Source of the DNA: Amphiduros pacificus
Taxonomy: Eukaryota > Annelida > Polychaeta > Phyllodocida > Hesionidae
DNA length: 64,000 bases
Direction of reading: 5' to 3'
Assembly (NCBI GenBank): GCA_949316495.1
Contig: OX439001.1
Location: 20,675,001 to 20,739,000, forward strand
Every line of letters begins with the position of its first letter. Positions within the stretch are counted from its first letter, which is position 1. The notes beneath the pieces were generated by a model. The model saw only the letters and a list, made by a program, of their open reading frames with translations. It made no database searches and was not told where the DNA came from. Positions 49,135 to 62,700 of this stretch are shown here, in pieces. The translations under genes were made by a program, and so were the position numbers.

Positions 49135-51437
49135 AATAGAAAACGTATTATATTGATGTAAATAGACTAAATAATATATAAAGCAATGGGCAAAGGAGTC
49201 CTACTAATTTTGACAGAATATGTTTTGTGTGTTTTTATTACAGGACAGTGTAACTTTTAAATTGTTGACCATTCTGACTGTTAGAGGTGGTAGTTGATTA
49301 TAAGGAAGTGGGAAACTGCAAATTGTGCTGAAAGGGCCTGATATACTAGTGTAGAGTGCAGAGGTGCTTGGTGGAGACATAATGACAAGACAGAAGCCGT
49401 CTCAAATGGAATACACCATTGATAAAATGGCCATTAAGGTAGAACACAGGAAATGGTAGAGTCATTGAGATGATAGTCACATGCATAGACAGCCTTGTGA
49501 CTCGTCACAAAGTGCCAGTCTGCAGGATTGCCCATGCATAAATGCCACACAGCAAGCAACCTCCGACTAATGGTGTAACCAGCAGTGAAACAGACACAAG
49601 CACACAAGACTTGCCATCCCCAGAGATATTCAAAACAAACCCGGCTTTGTAGTAAGCATTGTCAGTATTCTATTTTTAAACAAATGTATTATATGAAATT
49701 GGAGTTTTAAAGGTTGTCAAATGTGGCATACAGTTATAAAGGTGGGCTAGGAAATTATGAAATTATACTATTAAGTAACCACTGAACTTTAATAATGGAC
49801 AGTTTCTTAGAATCATTTACAGGTGAATTAGAGGTCATTATTAATTGCCTGCTGTAACATGTGCAGAATGTCAATGAAGGGATGGGGGGACATGGCAAAT
49901 TGGATATAAACTTTATGATTAAGCTATTTAAGAAATTGTGGGATATATTTCAAGATTTATTTCAGATTATTACATTGAACATAATTGCTGCAAAGGCTTT
50001 ACCAACTAAATATGACAAGATTTCCTTCTTCACATCATTAATACAAAATCATTTCTGATCAATTATTAACATTGGACTCAATGAGGCAAAGTATTGGGAA
50101 ATATATGGAAAGATTAATTGACAAATGTGAACTAGTGGAACAACAATTTGTTGGCGAAGACAAGTCAAGTTTGGCATGAATAAAACATCTTCATGCCCCC
50201 CAGAGTCAGATAAATATTGCCTGGCAACACTGATTGCCATTTCCCATTTACCCAGACATATAGGTATAAATCGCCAGTGTCTTAAGCATGGCTTTACTTG
50301 GTTTGGTATTCAATTAATGCATCGTGCTGTGGCGATGGAGCAAATTGCAGCTGATGGTAGAATATTAGTGAGTGTGTGTGGCCAATTTGTATCCACAGTG
50401 GGCTCCAACACATTGAATGATATAATGAATTTAATATGCTTCAATCGTCAAGTATTTCTACCTTTAAATTTATTTCCCTAATAAGAATTCATCAGTATTT
50501 TGCTTTCTGATAGTTCCTCCATTACCTGCTTTTGGAATTTTCCAGTATGTATCCGGATATCTTGTTTGCTTTATGAGATTGGACAGCATATTATGAACAT
50601 ATTAAGTCTGGGTTTGTGTAGTTTGTTAGTAGGTGAACCAATGCAGCCTGTTGATAATAGAAGGATTCATTGAGACAGAACAAGGCTTGCATCTTGATTG
50701 CAGCTAATTATCACTATTACTTTCAGCTCACCTGCTCTCATTTCCTGCCGACCCTATTCCCAGCAATGAGTAGTATATTTGGAGGACACTTCTTGGACAC
50801 TTTAAAATTCCTATGTGGGAACCTCATTTTATGAACATAAACGATTTTGTCGTGATACGAATAGCACCAAATTGGAAAGCAATAATATGGTAATATTTGC
50901 TTCAGAGAGTGGTGTTAGTGGGGTGGCAATGGCAGTCAGTGCCCACACCATGGTAGTAATCAATATGCATTAGGGGTGATTTGATTGGGGCATCAAAGTG
51001 TGCATGGCAGTATAAATAGATAACTGACAAGGACAGAGATTGTGCATTAATGTCAGACCAGGGTCAAGACATGGCAGTGCAGCCTCGGAAATGGGAAGGT
51101 GACCATCATCAGGGGCAGGACAAACAGGCAGACATGTTTGAGCAATGGTTAGGACAAACATAGTGATGACCGGATATGTCTGTGCTTGTTTTAATATGAG
51201 AGACAAATTGATACTCAGACACATCAAGATTTAGGACAAAAAACTGGGACTTGTTTCATACATTTTTGACATGATTTGAGATAAAAGCACCAAAAGAAGT
51301 GAAAGCAAGGTAAATGGCATTAGAGAAGATATCAGGTTTGAAAATATTGATTTTGTATGTAGAGTTCCAGAGCCTGTCCAGCAAACAGAATAAGGCCAGG
51401 AAAAGGCCAGGGAAAAGAAATGCAACCTCAAAGCTTA

Positions 51438-52023
51438 TACCCCAGTCACATTTGCACCGATTTCAGTAAAGTATTTTTTACAAAAAAAAAGGGAGATCAT
51501 TAGCCACAATTGGGCATCTTTTAGACGTCGTACGGGTCACCGGAATCTTTTAGCTGCAACATAAAAGTTGCGGGCATTTTCATGATGTCTTCTCACCAAA
51601 CCTCATCCTAAAGTACACTGCAAGGCCCTGGCAGGCATATCTTTAGATTATTTCAGGGCTGCCGGTGGCATCATATCGTGAAAATAGGATTTTTAAAAAA
51701 GTTTATATGTTCCCAGACAACCGTCAGATAATCCTAAGGACTCCCTACGATATCCTACAGACATCTGTCTCATTTACCAAACATCTTTAGGATGTCTTAA
51801 AGATGTCTATTAGATGATACAGACATGTGTTCGATGATACAGACGTCTCTGTGATATCCAAAAGACGTCTGTGTCATGTCATCTTACACGTGCTGTGCAG
51901 CGCCGGTGTATAATGAGACCACAGCTACGTCATATCTTAATTTTCACTGATAAACTTCCTGGTGCCCGGGACCCTGTGATTTTTACTTCCTGGCCGATGC
52001 CTGGCACAAATGTGGCGGGGGCA
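51438..52023. mobile_element. TTA-flanked MITE (PIF/Harbinger-like)
   Basis: The left end TACCCCAGTCACATTTGCAC and the reverse complement of the right end, TGCCCCCGCCACATTTGTGC, match at 16 of 21 positions over the terminal repeat. TTA occurs directly outside both ends (51435-51437 and 52024-52026), the duplication typical of PIF/Harbinger. The 586-bp interior is CpG-richer than its surroundings and has repeated AGACGTCT/AGACATCT motifs. There is no transposase. The imperfect TIR suggests a moderately old copy. Confidence 0.65.
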
Positions 52024-52235
52024 TTATACAAACATGGTAAGACATTTGTCAAGAAAGATTAAATACTGAAAGCCTCTGAGAGTAAGATAATATTTTTGAT
52101 AGTTTTTGGTGCTTAGTGGTAATTGACCTTGCATGGGAAAGGAAGAAAATGAAGTGTCTAATTAACATGGCTAGCCTATGACTTTGTGAGTATTATTCGG
52201 AGACAATCATAAGCCAAATCTGTCTAGCTTGATGG

Positions 52236-53175
52236 ACCATGTACCGTGTGCCACCACCGGTGCTCGGATTGAAACCACACCATATACTGTGTGCCAGCAC
52301 CAATGCTTGGCTTGAACCCACACCATGTACCGTGTGCTGCCACCAGTGCTCACCTTGAACTCACACCATATACTGTGTGCCACCACCAGTGCTCACCTTG
52401 AACCCACACCATGTACCGTGTGCCACCACCAGTGCTCACCTTGAACCAACACCATGTACCATGTGCCACCACCAGTGCTCACCTTGAACTGACACCATAT
52501 ACTGTGTGCCACCACCAGTGCTCGGCTTGAACCCACACCATGTACCGTGTGCCACCACCAGTGCTCACCTTGAACCCACATCATGTACAGTGTGCCACCA
52601 CCAGTGCTCGGCTTGAACCCACACCATGTACCATGTGCCACCACCAATGCTCACCTTGACCCCACACCATGTACCATGTGCCACCACCAGTGCTCACCTT
52701 GACCCCACACCATGTACCATGTGCCACCACCAGTGCTCACCTTGAACCCACACCATGTACCATGTGCCACCACCAGTGCTCACCTTGAACCCACACCATG
52801 TACCATGTGCCACCACCAATGCTCACCTTGACCCCACACCATGTACCATGTGCCACCACCAATGCTCACCTTGAACCCACACCATGTACCGTGTGCCACC
52901 ACCAGTGCTCACCTTGACCCCACACCATGTACCATGTGCCACCACCAATGCTCACCTTGACCCCACACCATGTACCATGTGCCACCACCAATGCTCACCT
53001 TGAACCCACACCATGTACCGTGTGCCACCACCAGTGCTCACCTTGAACCCACACCATGTACCATGTGCCACCACCAGTGCTCACCTTGACCCCACACCAT
53101 GTACCGTGTGCCACCACCAGTGCTCACCTTGAACCCACACCATGTACCATGTGCCACCACCAATGCTCACATCAT
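52236..53175 (+). repeat. 43-bp minisatellite, about 22 units
   Basis: The unit begins ACCATGTACCATGTGCCACC and repeats at exactly 43 bases (52236, 52279, 52322, 52365 ...). Early units differ (ACCATATACTGTG variants at 52279, 52365 and 52494); later ones are nearly identical. Degenerate pieces continue to about 53300. ORFs on both strands across it are repeat by-products. Confidence 0.95.
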
Positions 53176-56100
53176 GTACTGTGTATGCCACCAACGGTGC
53201 TCTAGCTTATACCTACATAGTGTACTTACTATGTGTGACACCACCAATGCCAGGCTTATACCTACATTGTGTACTGTGTATACCATCAAGAGTGCTGCTT
53301 TTAACGAGATCTGTGTAGCTATATGGACCTAGGCCATACATGTATGTCACATCAGGATTATATCATGTCATGGTTTGGTACATTGCCCACCCACAATGCT
53401 GCACACGAGACCCAATTAAGCAACATTGCGTGCATCTACCTCGTCAGCTCAGTCCCCTACATATATAGCCTACCAATTTAGCAGTCCCAAGTTCTACCTT
53501 CACTACAACCTGCTCTGGATTGGTACAAAGACGGATATTGATTGTGTCAATCGATTCACAGGGCGGAAGACAAGGGTGTGGGTGGGAGGAGGCCCCACTA
53601 GGGGTATTGCCGATATCCGGGTTATGTAGGACAATGTAGCAGGATGATGTGGGATGTTGTCATGCATGCTGGCAGGGAGAGCTGGTTGGCACCAGGACAC
53701 TGAAGTTGAGTGCATGTACGTGGCATTGTCCTGGCATTGCTTCTCTTCTTGGCTTTCATCAGCAGCGATTAAGGCCATCGAGAACATACAGGAAGAATAA
53801 AAAACAAAAAATCCTTGCTTTAACTTCCTTGAATCATTATAGAAACAGTGATATTTATTTTAATCAAAGTGGATTAAAAGGTATATGAACTGAGATATAC
53901 CTAATATAATTCTATGATTACAATTTGATTGATTTTGTGAAATACTCTTCATGAGAGATTCGGCTCCAGAATAATAAAAATAGAGTGAGCTGCACTTGCA
54001 CAAAGAAAGCTTGTTCTTGTGAAGTGCTTGGTGGTGGCACCATGTCAAGTCGTCAACCAGGACGATGCCAGGGAAACATGCTTTCAGGATATTGCAGCCT
54101 AAATCACAAAGTTTAACCAAACTTTATCAATTTGTGGCTTTTAATGTTCCACAAATAAATCTTACATGAAAGTTGCAAAGCAAAGTTCACATGTTAGAAT
54201 ATTCGATGTCGATTTAAGTAGAGAACTGTTGAGGTTATATTGCTCTGGTGATGTTAAACACAGAAAGTTTGATTGATTTCTGAGCCAAATGGTGTAAACA
54301 CAAAGTTTAGATCCCAGAGGAAGTATGCATAAAATCCAGTGTGCACTAAACAGCTGATGAAACTAATGCAATAAATTGGCCAAAAAACTAAAAGCTCCAA
54401 TGTATAGATTAGATATTTTCAACTTCAATTTAACGTGTAGGAAAAATTGGAGGTTGCAATAATATATAGATAAAATTTTAATGCTTATAACCTTGGTTGG
54501 ATGAATTATTCATATGGGAAATATATCAGTAGATGATAATATTAACCCAGACAAAAGAGCAAGCCTGTGAATAAACACTTCACAATGATGTCTGCCTTTG
54601 GCAATAATAGCCAAATCTTGTGTTTGTGCTTGCATAACATTGGCTGCTTTAGTAACTCCAGTGCCTGATTGATGGATTTCTTCAGAATGGGTTACTCGTT
54701 GATTATAAAACCTGGTGGGAATGTCCTTAGTTGAAAGCAAGCAAGCGGGCCTGGCAGATAAGGGTGTTCAGTTTGAGAATCACAAGAGTGGTCAAAGAGC
54801 GAGCCCATGTAGACAGATAAGGAATAGACAGTGCTACAACAAAGCCACCCCAGAGAGTATGTACACTCACATTATGGTCTGGGTATAGATTGAGGGGATC
54901 ACACCAGGCTGGGAAGGTACCATTCCACATTCTGTGAAGGTAGTCAGTCATGGATGCCAGCAACAGATAGCACGGCAGCTGACCTACTTTTTCAAGACCG
55001 TACAGAAGCCCTTGCCTGTTTTTATCACCTAGATGTAACATCATTTTTGCTGGGAGACTGTAAGACCTGTACAGAAGATTTAAGTGCTTGATTGTGTACT
55101 TTGAGAAGTCAGTTCCTCCTGTGTCCTTGCCTGATCCTTTCATTATTCTTTTCCAAGAAAGCAAGGTGTGTTTGTTCAATCTCCAGGACAACTGGTAAAG
55201 GAGGGATTTGAACACTGAGACTTGAGGTGTGTTGATAAGAACAAAACTGTGGGCACAAAACAGGAAATTACAAGCCAATCATGAGGCTAACATCATTTGT
55301 ATGGCTTTCTGCACGCCTTAATACTCAGGGGTGGCAGTGTCTGTAATTACAGTCTTAAATCTTTAAACAACATCACATGTCTAATATGTGACAATTAATT
55401 GCTAGATTGCAAGATGATTCAACAGAACGTTTTAATATTCTCAGTGATAGAATAGCCAGTTCCCAAGAATCTCTTTTGCAAAGTATATTAAGGAGAATAT
55501 AACACCCCAATGGTGAGCTAAAGCAGACAAATAGGAAGCTTTTTCCTGGCAGGGCTTACCAAAAGACGCTGCTTTCTGCTGACCAGACCTTATGTACACA
55601 AACAAAAAAATCTATGAATATATAACAAAGAGACAGAAAAAAGCTTTCAAGTAGAGGTTACATTATACTAACTGGTTCAGATGATATGTGGCTGAGGTGA
55701 GGAAAATTCGTGAAATATCTGGTTTGGAGTTAATGGGCTATGTGAGTGACTCAAGTGACATTAACTGGTAGCTGCAGCATGATTCATGAAAATGGTACAA
55801 GTATAATGGCAGAGATTCATTTTCCAAGAAAAAGTCCTGCATTACTCTGTGACCTTTAATCTATACAACAAAAATGACTACTGTGGGGATTTTTTGGTAG
55901 AAGTGGTATTTTTGCATTAAGAACAGTGACATCAATATTTCATTATTAATCTTGTTCACAAATATGCTTAGACTTGTAAAATCGCAAACAGGAGTGAGCT
56001 TGTCTTGATGAGGATAATTGGATCATTATATTCATTCATAGCAGACACTAAATAGTTGGTAACCAGTCAAACAAGGGATTTCTGTGTCAATAAACTTGAA

Positions 56101-59100
56101 TATTTACGGTTTGTGATCTTATTTGTAATATATTCCCTAAGTGACCTCATTCATTGCTTATTGGTCCCAATATGTATTTGGCAGTTTGCATATTATGGTG
56201 ATTGATCACATCCTGTAAGAGGGTTATTTTACTAAAATAACCTGACTTCATCACAATTAAATCACTCATCTCGAAAAATACTACATCAATTGAATACTGT
56301 CATAAAAATATATTCTGCCCGACTACTTTTTTTAATGAAAATGTGGGTGTATTTTCAATCTACAGGAATATCAGTAGGAAGATTACCACATAATTTATTT
56401 TATCTTTTACTTTGGTATAGCAGTACTTGGAATTATTGTTGAAAGTGCTTTATCAAACAAAATGTTTTAAATTTTTTCTCATGGGAAAGGGAAAAGTTAT
56501 CCATCACACAAAATGGTTAAGTTGTTTGTCATGGAAACATGACATACACATTGTTGCAGGAATTAGTGGAGCTATTTTTTTTCTATTTTGGGAAATACTC
56601 TGAAGATTGACCTTAAAAATAGTATACTTATGTGTCATGTAAAGATCAACTCAATATACTTATTGTGAACAAAAAAACCAGTCAAACAGTAATATAGAAA
56701 TGCAATGAAGGTCAACTTTAGTGTACATAAAATGCTCCAGATGATCTTTCTATGAAGAACATAGATGGGACCTGCTGATAACACAAGTTACATGATCATG
56801 CAGTGTTGCTCACTTTATTGCATAGACCTGTAGGGGGTAGACCTTGCTCACACAGTGACTGCAGATATTGCCTGCAATGGCACTATTGGGACATGTCATG
56901 CCATGGCAGTATATAATCAAGCACCACACATTTAACATACCGGTTGATGCTTCTTTGGGGAGGTGGTATATGACAGGATGGGGCCAGATATTGTATGTTC
57001 TAGTTGAAAATGAAAATAGAACTGTCTTATTGGTTAAGTACATTTGAAACAAGCTTATTAATTAGAGTGTAGAGTGCCTACTCTATATTCATACATCTGT
57101 ATAATAGGAATAGCAGTGGTATTGCATTATGTAAAATAAATATGTAGTGAGTGATTGATCTGTTTGCACAAAGTAAATGAGACATCCAGAGGGGAATTTA
57201 TGTACAACTGTAAAACAGATATGTTGTTGTTGGTGTAGCATAAAGATCTATCCCTTGAGAGTTTGAGGATTTTATTACATGTAGATACATACTAATGAAA
57301 TTCACCAACATTATTGGAAACTATTTAAATTTTCCATTCCAAACTTTAACAAGGTATATGATATCATATTTATGATAAGAATTGAAACAGATTGGTTCTT
57401 TCAAATATGAAAAGCTTTGTTAACACCGACTGCTGGTTTGAATCTACTTAGAATGGTGCACAAAAATACAAAGTTTGGTTGAACAGACAGAAAATATAAA
57501 TGAATGCCTTCCTTCCCTTTCCCCTTCTGTGGCAAGATGTGTATTGAGGTGTATAGACAAGAGGTGGTATACAGAATGACAGAACGAGCCACACATAGTA
57601 AGTATGAGGATTTACACCACCCCAAGTGATAAATTGGGCTGTCAATGTGATTCAGTGGTCAGAGTTGTTCACACTCTTGTGCACAGACATTTAGTCACTG
57701 TATTGACAGAGAAAGGCATCCATTGATTGCAAGCTTCCATCGCTTAGTTTCCCATGTATTGATCATCTCGGCTGCATCTTCAAAGCACAAACCAATGGCC
57801 ATTGCAATGCTGGTCTTTATCAACAAACTCACATAGTCATGTGACGCCATAGGTCATGTGACTGGAATGATAAGACACCAGGATGGCTGAGGGCAATGGT
57901 TCTCAATAGCTGAGTACCAAGGCAAAAGAGACACATGTCACAGATGGTCATAATGCTGAAATTGCATCTGAGTTGCAGTGACATTCCTTCAAGGCATTTG
58001 TCAGTGAGAGGCCCACCAGATCTCACCTTATTCAATTTGACCCAGGATGGTGGAAGTTCTATCCTGGCTTCGGCTGTCGCTTTTTTGCACTGAATGAGAA
58101 GCTGTAAACAGCAAATTAACACTATAGCTTCCTGCATGGCATCCAAATAGGCAGCAGGCTCGGACCTGAGTGTTTGACAGAATCGACCACTCAGCAGTGA
58201 CTTCTCTAAACAATAAATCTTTACACTTGGTAATGGCATAATTCCACCAACCTAAATTAAAAGTTGTAATTGATTTTGTACATGTCACCTTCATATTTTG
58301 ATAATTCAGTATAAGGTCAAATGAGAGTGCCTGGTTGTTCTATTTTCAAAGGTTGATATGGTCTACGTGCCAACCTTCATGATTAGATCATTGAGCCAAG
58401 TGAAGTTATTCACAAATGTAAGGTAGCATCATTATATCATCAATTGGGCATTGCCAGTAACAAAAAAAACATCAAATAGGTTTTCTACTACTGGAGGTGT
58501 GGCTAAAAGCCAACATGACCTTGAGAAGGAATTTGAACAAGACAGTAAACATAGAGAGTGTGGGAAGTGACCTCTGCTGGACGCTAGAGGAGTTCCTGCT
58601 GACTGGTAGGATCAAAGGAAACCAAGCTTGTGATCAATGTGCATCACAGATCACATCATCCCACATCTTGTAAACCACACTCATTTATCATGGACGGCTA
58701 CGACCTAGCTATTACACTGGCATTATATACTTGAATAGATCAAGGGGGTCATTCAAAAGTGGTGATGGTTAGGCCATAAGCCAAAATTAACAGCATCATA
58801 AAAATCCCTGTTTCTGTGTAATATCATATAACAAAGTTAATGGAATGAGTGGTCATGAAGGCTATGGTAGCACTATGTGGTCTGGCAAATTATTCAGAGA
58901 GAATTTGCAGAAGGGTTTAACTCACCAGCTAAGTGCTGTACTTAAACCTGTGTTTTATCTCGAGAAAAGCTGCTTTCCAACCAGCCCTACTGCAGGTGAT
59001 CAATTGCTTAGTTAAGACAAAAGCAAAGTTTATTCTTTCAAAATTAATGACAAATGGGGGAGTAGACATATTTTATACCTTGAATTTCAGAATCGTTAAT

Positions 59101-60689
59101 TATTGTAAGGACATGGAAACTGAAGTTGTTAGTTTATTTATGATTATGTGATTTACTTTCCATTACTTACCCTGGTCGAGGAAATCTTGTTTGACAGTGA
59201 TGAATTTGAGGGAAATAGTGATATATTTATTGTGTCACAAGAAACCTTGACTCATGTATACTGTAACTGAAAAAACATTTTTCATGCTGGTTTCGTCTGA
59301 GCTTGTTGAATTATAAAATGATTGAATGTCTCATGATGTTTGATATATGTGTTTATGGCTTGTCATGAATTGAGGTGAAATGCACCAAGCAGCTCTTGCG
59401 CCATACATACTGATCAATGCCAGACTGTGCTCAAATCAATTTGTGTGCAGAACAAACAGGTACACTGCAGGGACAGCTGATGAGCAGTCATGCCTTGGCA
59501 AACATAAACAAAAGCTGACATTCTTCAATGTATATTTTGAGATTTGATCTATAAAAAAAGCTTGTCCATATCCCTAATGCATAGTGTATTGCCTGGATAT
59601 CTCGTATGGTAGTCTGTGCTTGTAAATTGGAATCTCATTTTTTCCTGAAACATAGGAGACTTACATCAACATTTTCCAATCAAGATACATAATTGCATTC
59701 AAATGCTTTTGGTTTTAAGCATCTTTATTCCTAGCAGATGATGGCAGACTCAAACAAAATCCTTATTCAACTCTTTTTAGATGTTTGGCGAGATCACAAA
59801 CACACATTCACTTATTGATGTGGAGAACACTTCAGAAGTTGCAATAATCTGAAATTGCCTGTATACCCTATGCCATGAGATACGTGAATACCAGATGAAT
59901 ATCTTAAATGTACAGATATCTTTTTGCTCCATCTGGGTGCAAGAAGAATGAAATCATCTCTGAAGCACACCATACAAAGGACGACCCACTTTGATTGAGA
60001 TTGATGCAATATTGTGAATGGCACTGCTGGCAAAATATTGTGCAAAGAGTATGCTTATATATGTCTAATCATATGGTATATATACTGTATACCACTGCAG
60101 ACATAATATGGTGCATGTAGTACATGTCTATTTATATCTTCGATATTATGTTATATTCCACCCAGCCATGCAGAATACGGGTCTGGTGGTTGAAGCTGGC
60201 TGTATAAGGAGCATTGTTATAAATCTCTCTCCATATACATGATTAGACTGTCAAGTTGTGCCAATGTTGTAGCTGTGTGCACTGTATTGTCTCATATGGA
60301 TTGCATTATTTACACAGCTTGCTTTAGTTTTATATGCAAATTGATGTACCCTTTTTAGTGTCATTTGAGACATCAACATGGCCAATATGAAAGCTGAGAT
60401 TTAGAGCATTTTACCCAATAAGGCATTGACATGCGATGCTAAGTAAATTGAATAATAGCAGTTAGATCAGGTCATAGATAAATCGTGTTAAAGATATTAC
60501 TCCAAATTATTAGCAGGGATATCTACTTGTCTCAGGGAGTTGTGCAGACTTGAGGATATGTGGACATAAGTTAACTGTAATTTGTCAAATTATATATTCT
60601 GTTGTTTTGTTTTTTAAAGAGCTTTTTAGCAATGCCATGAAAGGATTCTGTTTTTCATTATGTTCAGAATTTGTTCCATCTATTTATAA

Positions 60690-60850
60690 CTTTTTGAAAA
60701 ATCATGTAATCTGCATTTTGATTGGCTGGGAAAGGATTTAAATGATCATTTTTTTAAAGCAATTTGAAGGCATTTCCAGAAAATATTCGTAAATATTGTA
60801 AAGAAGCAATGGTCAGCATAACACTAAGGCCATTGTCCTATGTTTTTTCA
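60690..60850 (-). repeat. Family A right-module copy (partial)
   Basis: 'TTTTGATTGGCTGGGAAAGGATTTAAATGATCAT' (in part) and 'AAGGCCATTGTCCTATGTTTT' match the reversed module at 5420-5560. Diverged and incomplete. Confidence 0.55.
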
Positions 60851-61904
60851 TGGATTGTTTTCTCCTGGTAAATGTGAGGTAAATTGAGTTTGTAGATATT
60901 AATAGTTCCTGCTTCATTATGCAGCTTAAGGATATGTGTGGTTTAGGTTTCTTGGAGGGAATAGATTGGAATACAAGCAAAGTTTATCCAGGGTCCATAG
61001 TGCAGGTGTTGAAGCAGTAATATATACCTGAAATGGAAATGACAGAGATTCTGCAGCCATCAGTTTCTTATCTACTTCCTCGATATCAGCAACAGGAGAA
61101 GCTGCAAGTCAAGTCTCAGACCTGACAAGTCTCCAGATTAGCTATTATTATACATTTCTTTGATGTTTTTTTTTCTGCCAAAGCTTGTTACTTGCAACTA
61201 ATTGCCAACTGAGATATCATAAAAATGACCATATTTACAGGCACCAATTGGCAAAATGAAGGATTTGTAACACTGATTGAAGCACTTTTATAAGAAATTT
61301 AAATGTTGAAGTGTATTCCATACATACTAAGGTGAGATTGTAAATTCCAGATTTAAATGTCGGGAAAAAACAAAGGTTTCATAAAGAACACTGCTTGAGT
61401 ACTTGATGCTCAGAAGTTGTGACCTCATAATGTGGCCTAGAGGACTTTGTACGAGATCAGGAGTGGTCTCCTTGGGCCACAGACATGATGAAGACTTCTT
61501 AGTACACACAATCACAGTTAACCACAGGCGTATTATAAACAAAGCCTGCTCACCCAAGCCATAGAATACCCCACTTCATTGCCCCAATGCTTTGTGCACC
61601 AGACCAGCTCCCAGAAGGCTTATGATTGGACAGATTTGCACCAATGAGGTATCACTGAGCAGTAAATGTAAGGTATTAAAGTGATAATGTGAAACATGAC
61701 ATGGGGGCTGGTGTGCTTAAGACGGATGTGTCTGGCTTGCAAGGAAAAGGAAGACCTGCACTGTAATCAGATTGGGTTTTCCCCTTCTGGTTTTTCCAGC
61801 TAAATTATAACAGATGATAGTTGACAATATATCAGAGGCAAACTGAGTTTCAATAATCTGGTACAATTTAGCTGTTTTCTTGGGTATAATGTAATGTATA
61901 TCAA

Positions 61905-61934
61905 TACACACACACACACATATACATGTGTGTA
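61905..61934. repeat. CA/TG microsatellite with palindromic centre
   Basis: A (CA)n run is followed by TATACATGTGTGTAT. Confidence 0.85.
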
Positions 61935-61953
61935 TTTGAATGCAATGTGTTGT

Positions 61954-61974
61954 TCCCTAACCCTAACCCTAACT
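61954..61974 (-). repeat. Interstitial telomere-like repeat (CCCTAA)
   Basis: CCCTAACCCTAACCCTAAC, about three units of the complement of TTAGGG, the telomere repeat of most animals. Too short to be a chromosome end. Confidence 0.85.
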
Positions 61975-62226
61975 CTCAAGGCACAAAATGTGTTAATAAT
62001 GGTGCCATTCAAAACCTAATAATTGAATATTGACCATGTGACATGCTCAATGTGGCCATTTTGAGTGACATTTAGCTCATGAAGTATTCGATTATAAGAT
62101 CAGGGGATTTTATCGAGTCAGATGCGACCTGATAATCTAGGTTAATACCTGGTGCACTCTTGTCTGTTTCTATTGATCTTCTGCAAGATGATTAGTCATT
62201 TGTTGCTGATGGTGTGTTTAACTGAT

Positions 62227-62260
62227 GTATGTGTGTGTGTGTGTGTATGTGTGAATGTGT
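62227..62260. repeat. TG microsatellite
   Basis: An ATGTGTGTG run with small interruptions. A 63-codon ORF starts in it but has no recognisable content. Confidence 0.85.
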
Positions 62261-62459
62261 GTATGTGACATGTATTCTTAACAAAGACAGGCAACACATG
62301 GCTCATGCACATCACTTTTATATTAATGACAGATTTGTTTTCCCATATCATCCAATAGACACTCTTTCTTGTGAGGTAAAGAGATATAATTACAGGTTTT
62401 GGCTCTATAGATGTGTTTAATCACCACGCTAGATATTTTTATGATTGTGTTCATGTTTG

Positions 62460-62700
62460 GAATCACCACTGATTTTATTAGGTTGTCACATAGTCAAATC
62501 TTGCACTTTTGAAGTAAATATTAGCCAATGAGAATCAAGATAACAAGTTGGGGCCAAATTCAATATGTAACATTTTAATTGTTCAATGTTATCATCTGCT
62601 CAAGTCTGCTCCGGAAAGGATTTAAATAACCATTTTATGAAGCCATTTCCAGGAAATGTTCACGGACATTACAAAAGGGCAATGGGCAACAGCTTTTTCT
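62460..62700 (-). repeat. Family A right-module copy
   Basis: 'GAGAATCAAGATAACAAGTT', 'GGGGCCAAATTCAATATGTA', 'ATCATCTGCTCAAGTCTGCT' and 'GGATTTAAATAACCAT' match the reverse of 5420-5600 closely. The GGGGCC block is shared with the 5.5-kb copy but missing from the 39-kb copy. Confidence 0.7.

Noticed and set aside
52393-52647. 84-codon ORF on the minus strand (repeating GGGT..HWWWHTVHGVG)
   Set aside because: Frame read across the 43-bp minisatellite. The period is not a multiple of three and no non-repeat part exists.
52236-53175. CRISPR-like array
   Set aside because: The 43-bp units abut with no unique spacers, and the genome is eukaryotic. It is a minisatellite.
57829-58239. 136-codon minus-strand ORF
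   Set aside because: No domain, no splice-consistent neighbour, and an overlapping ORF in another frame.
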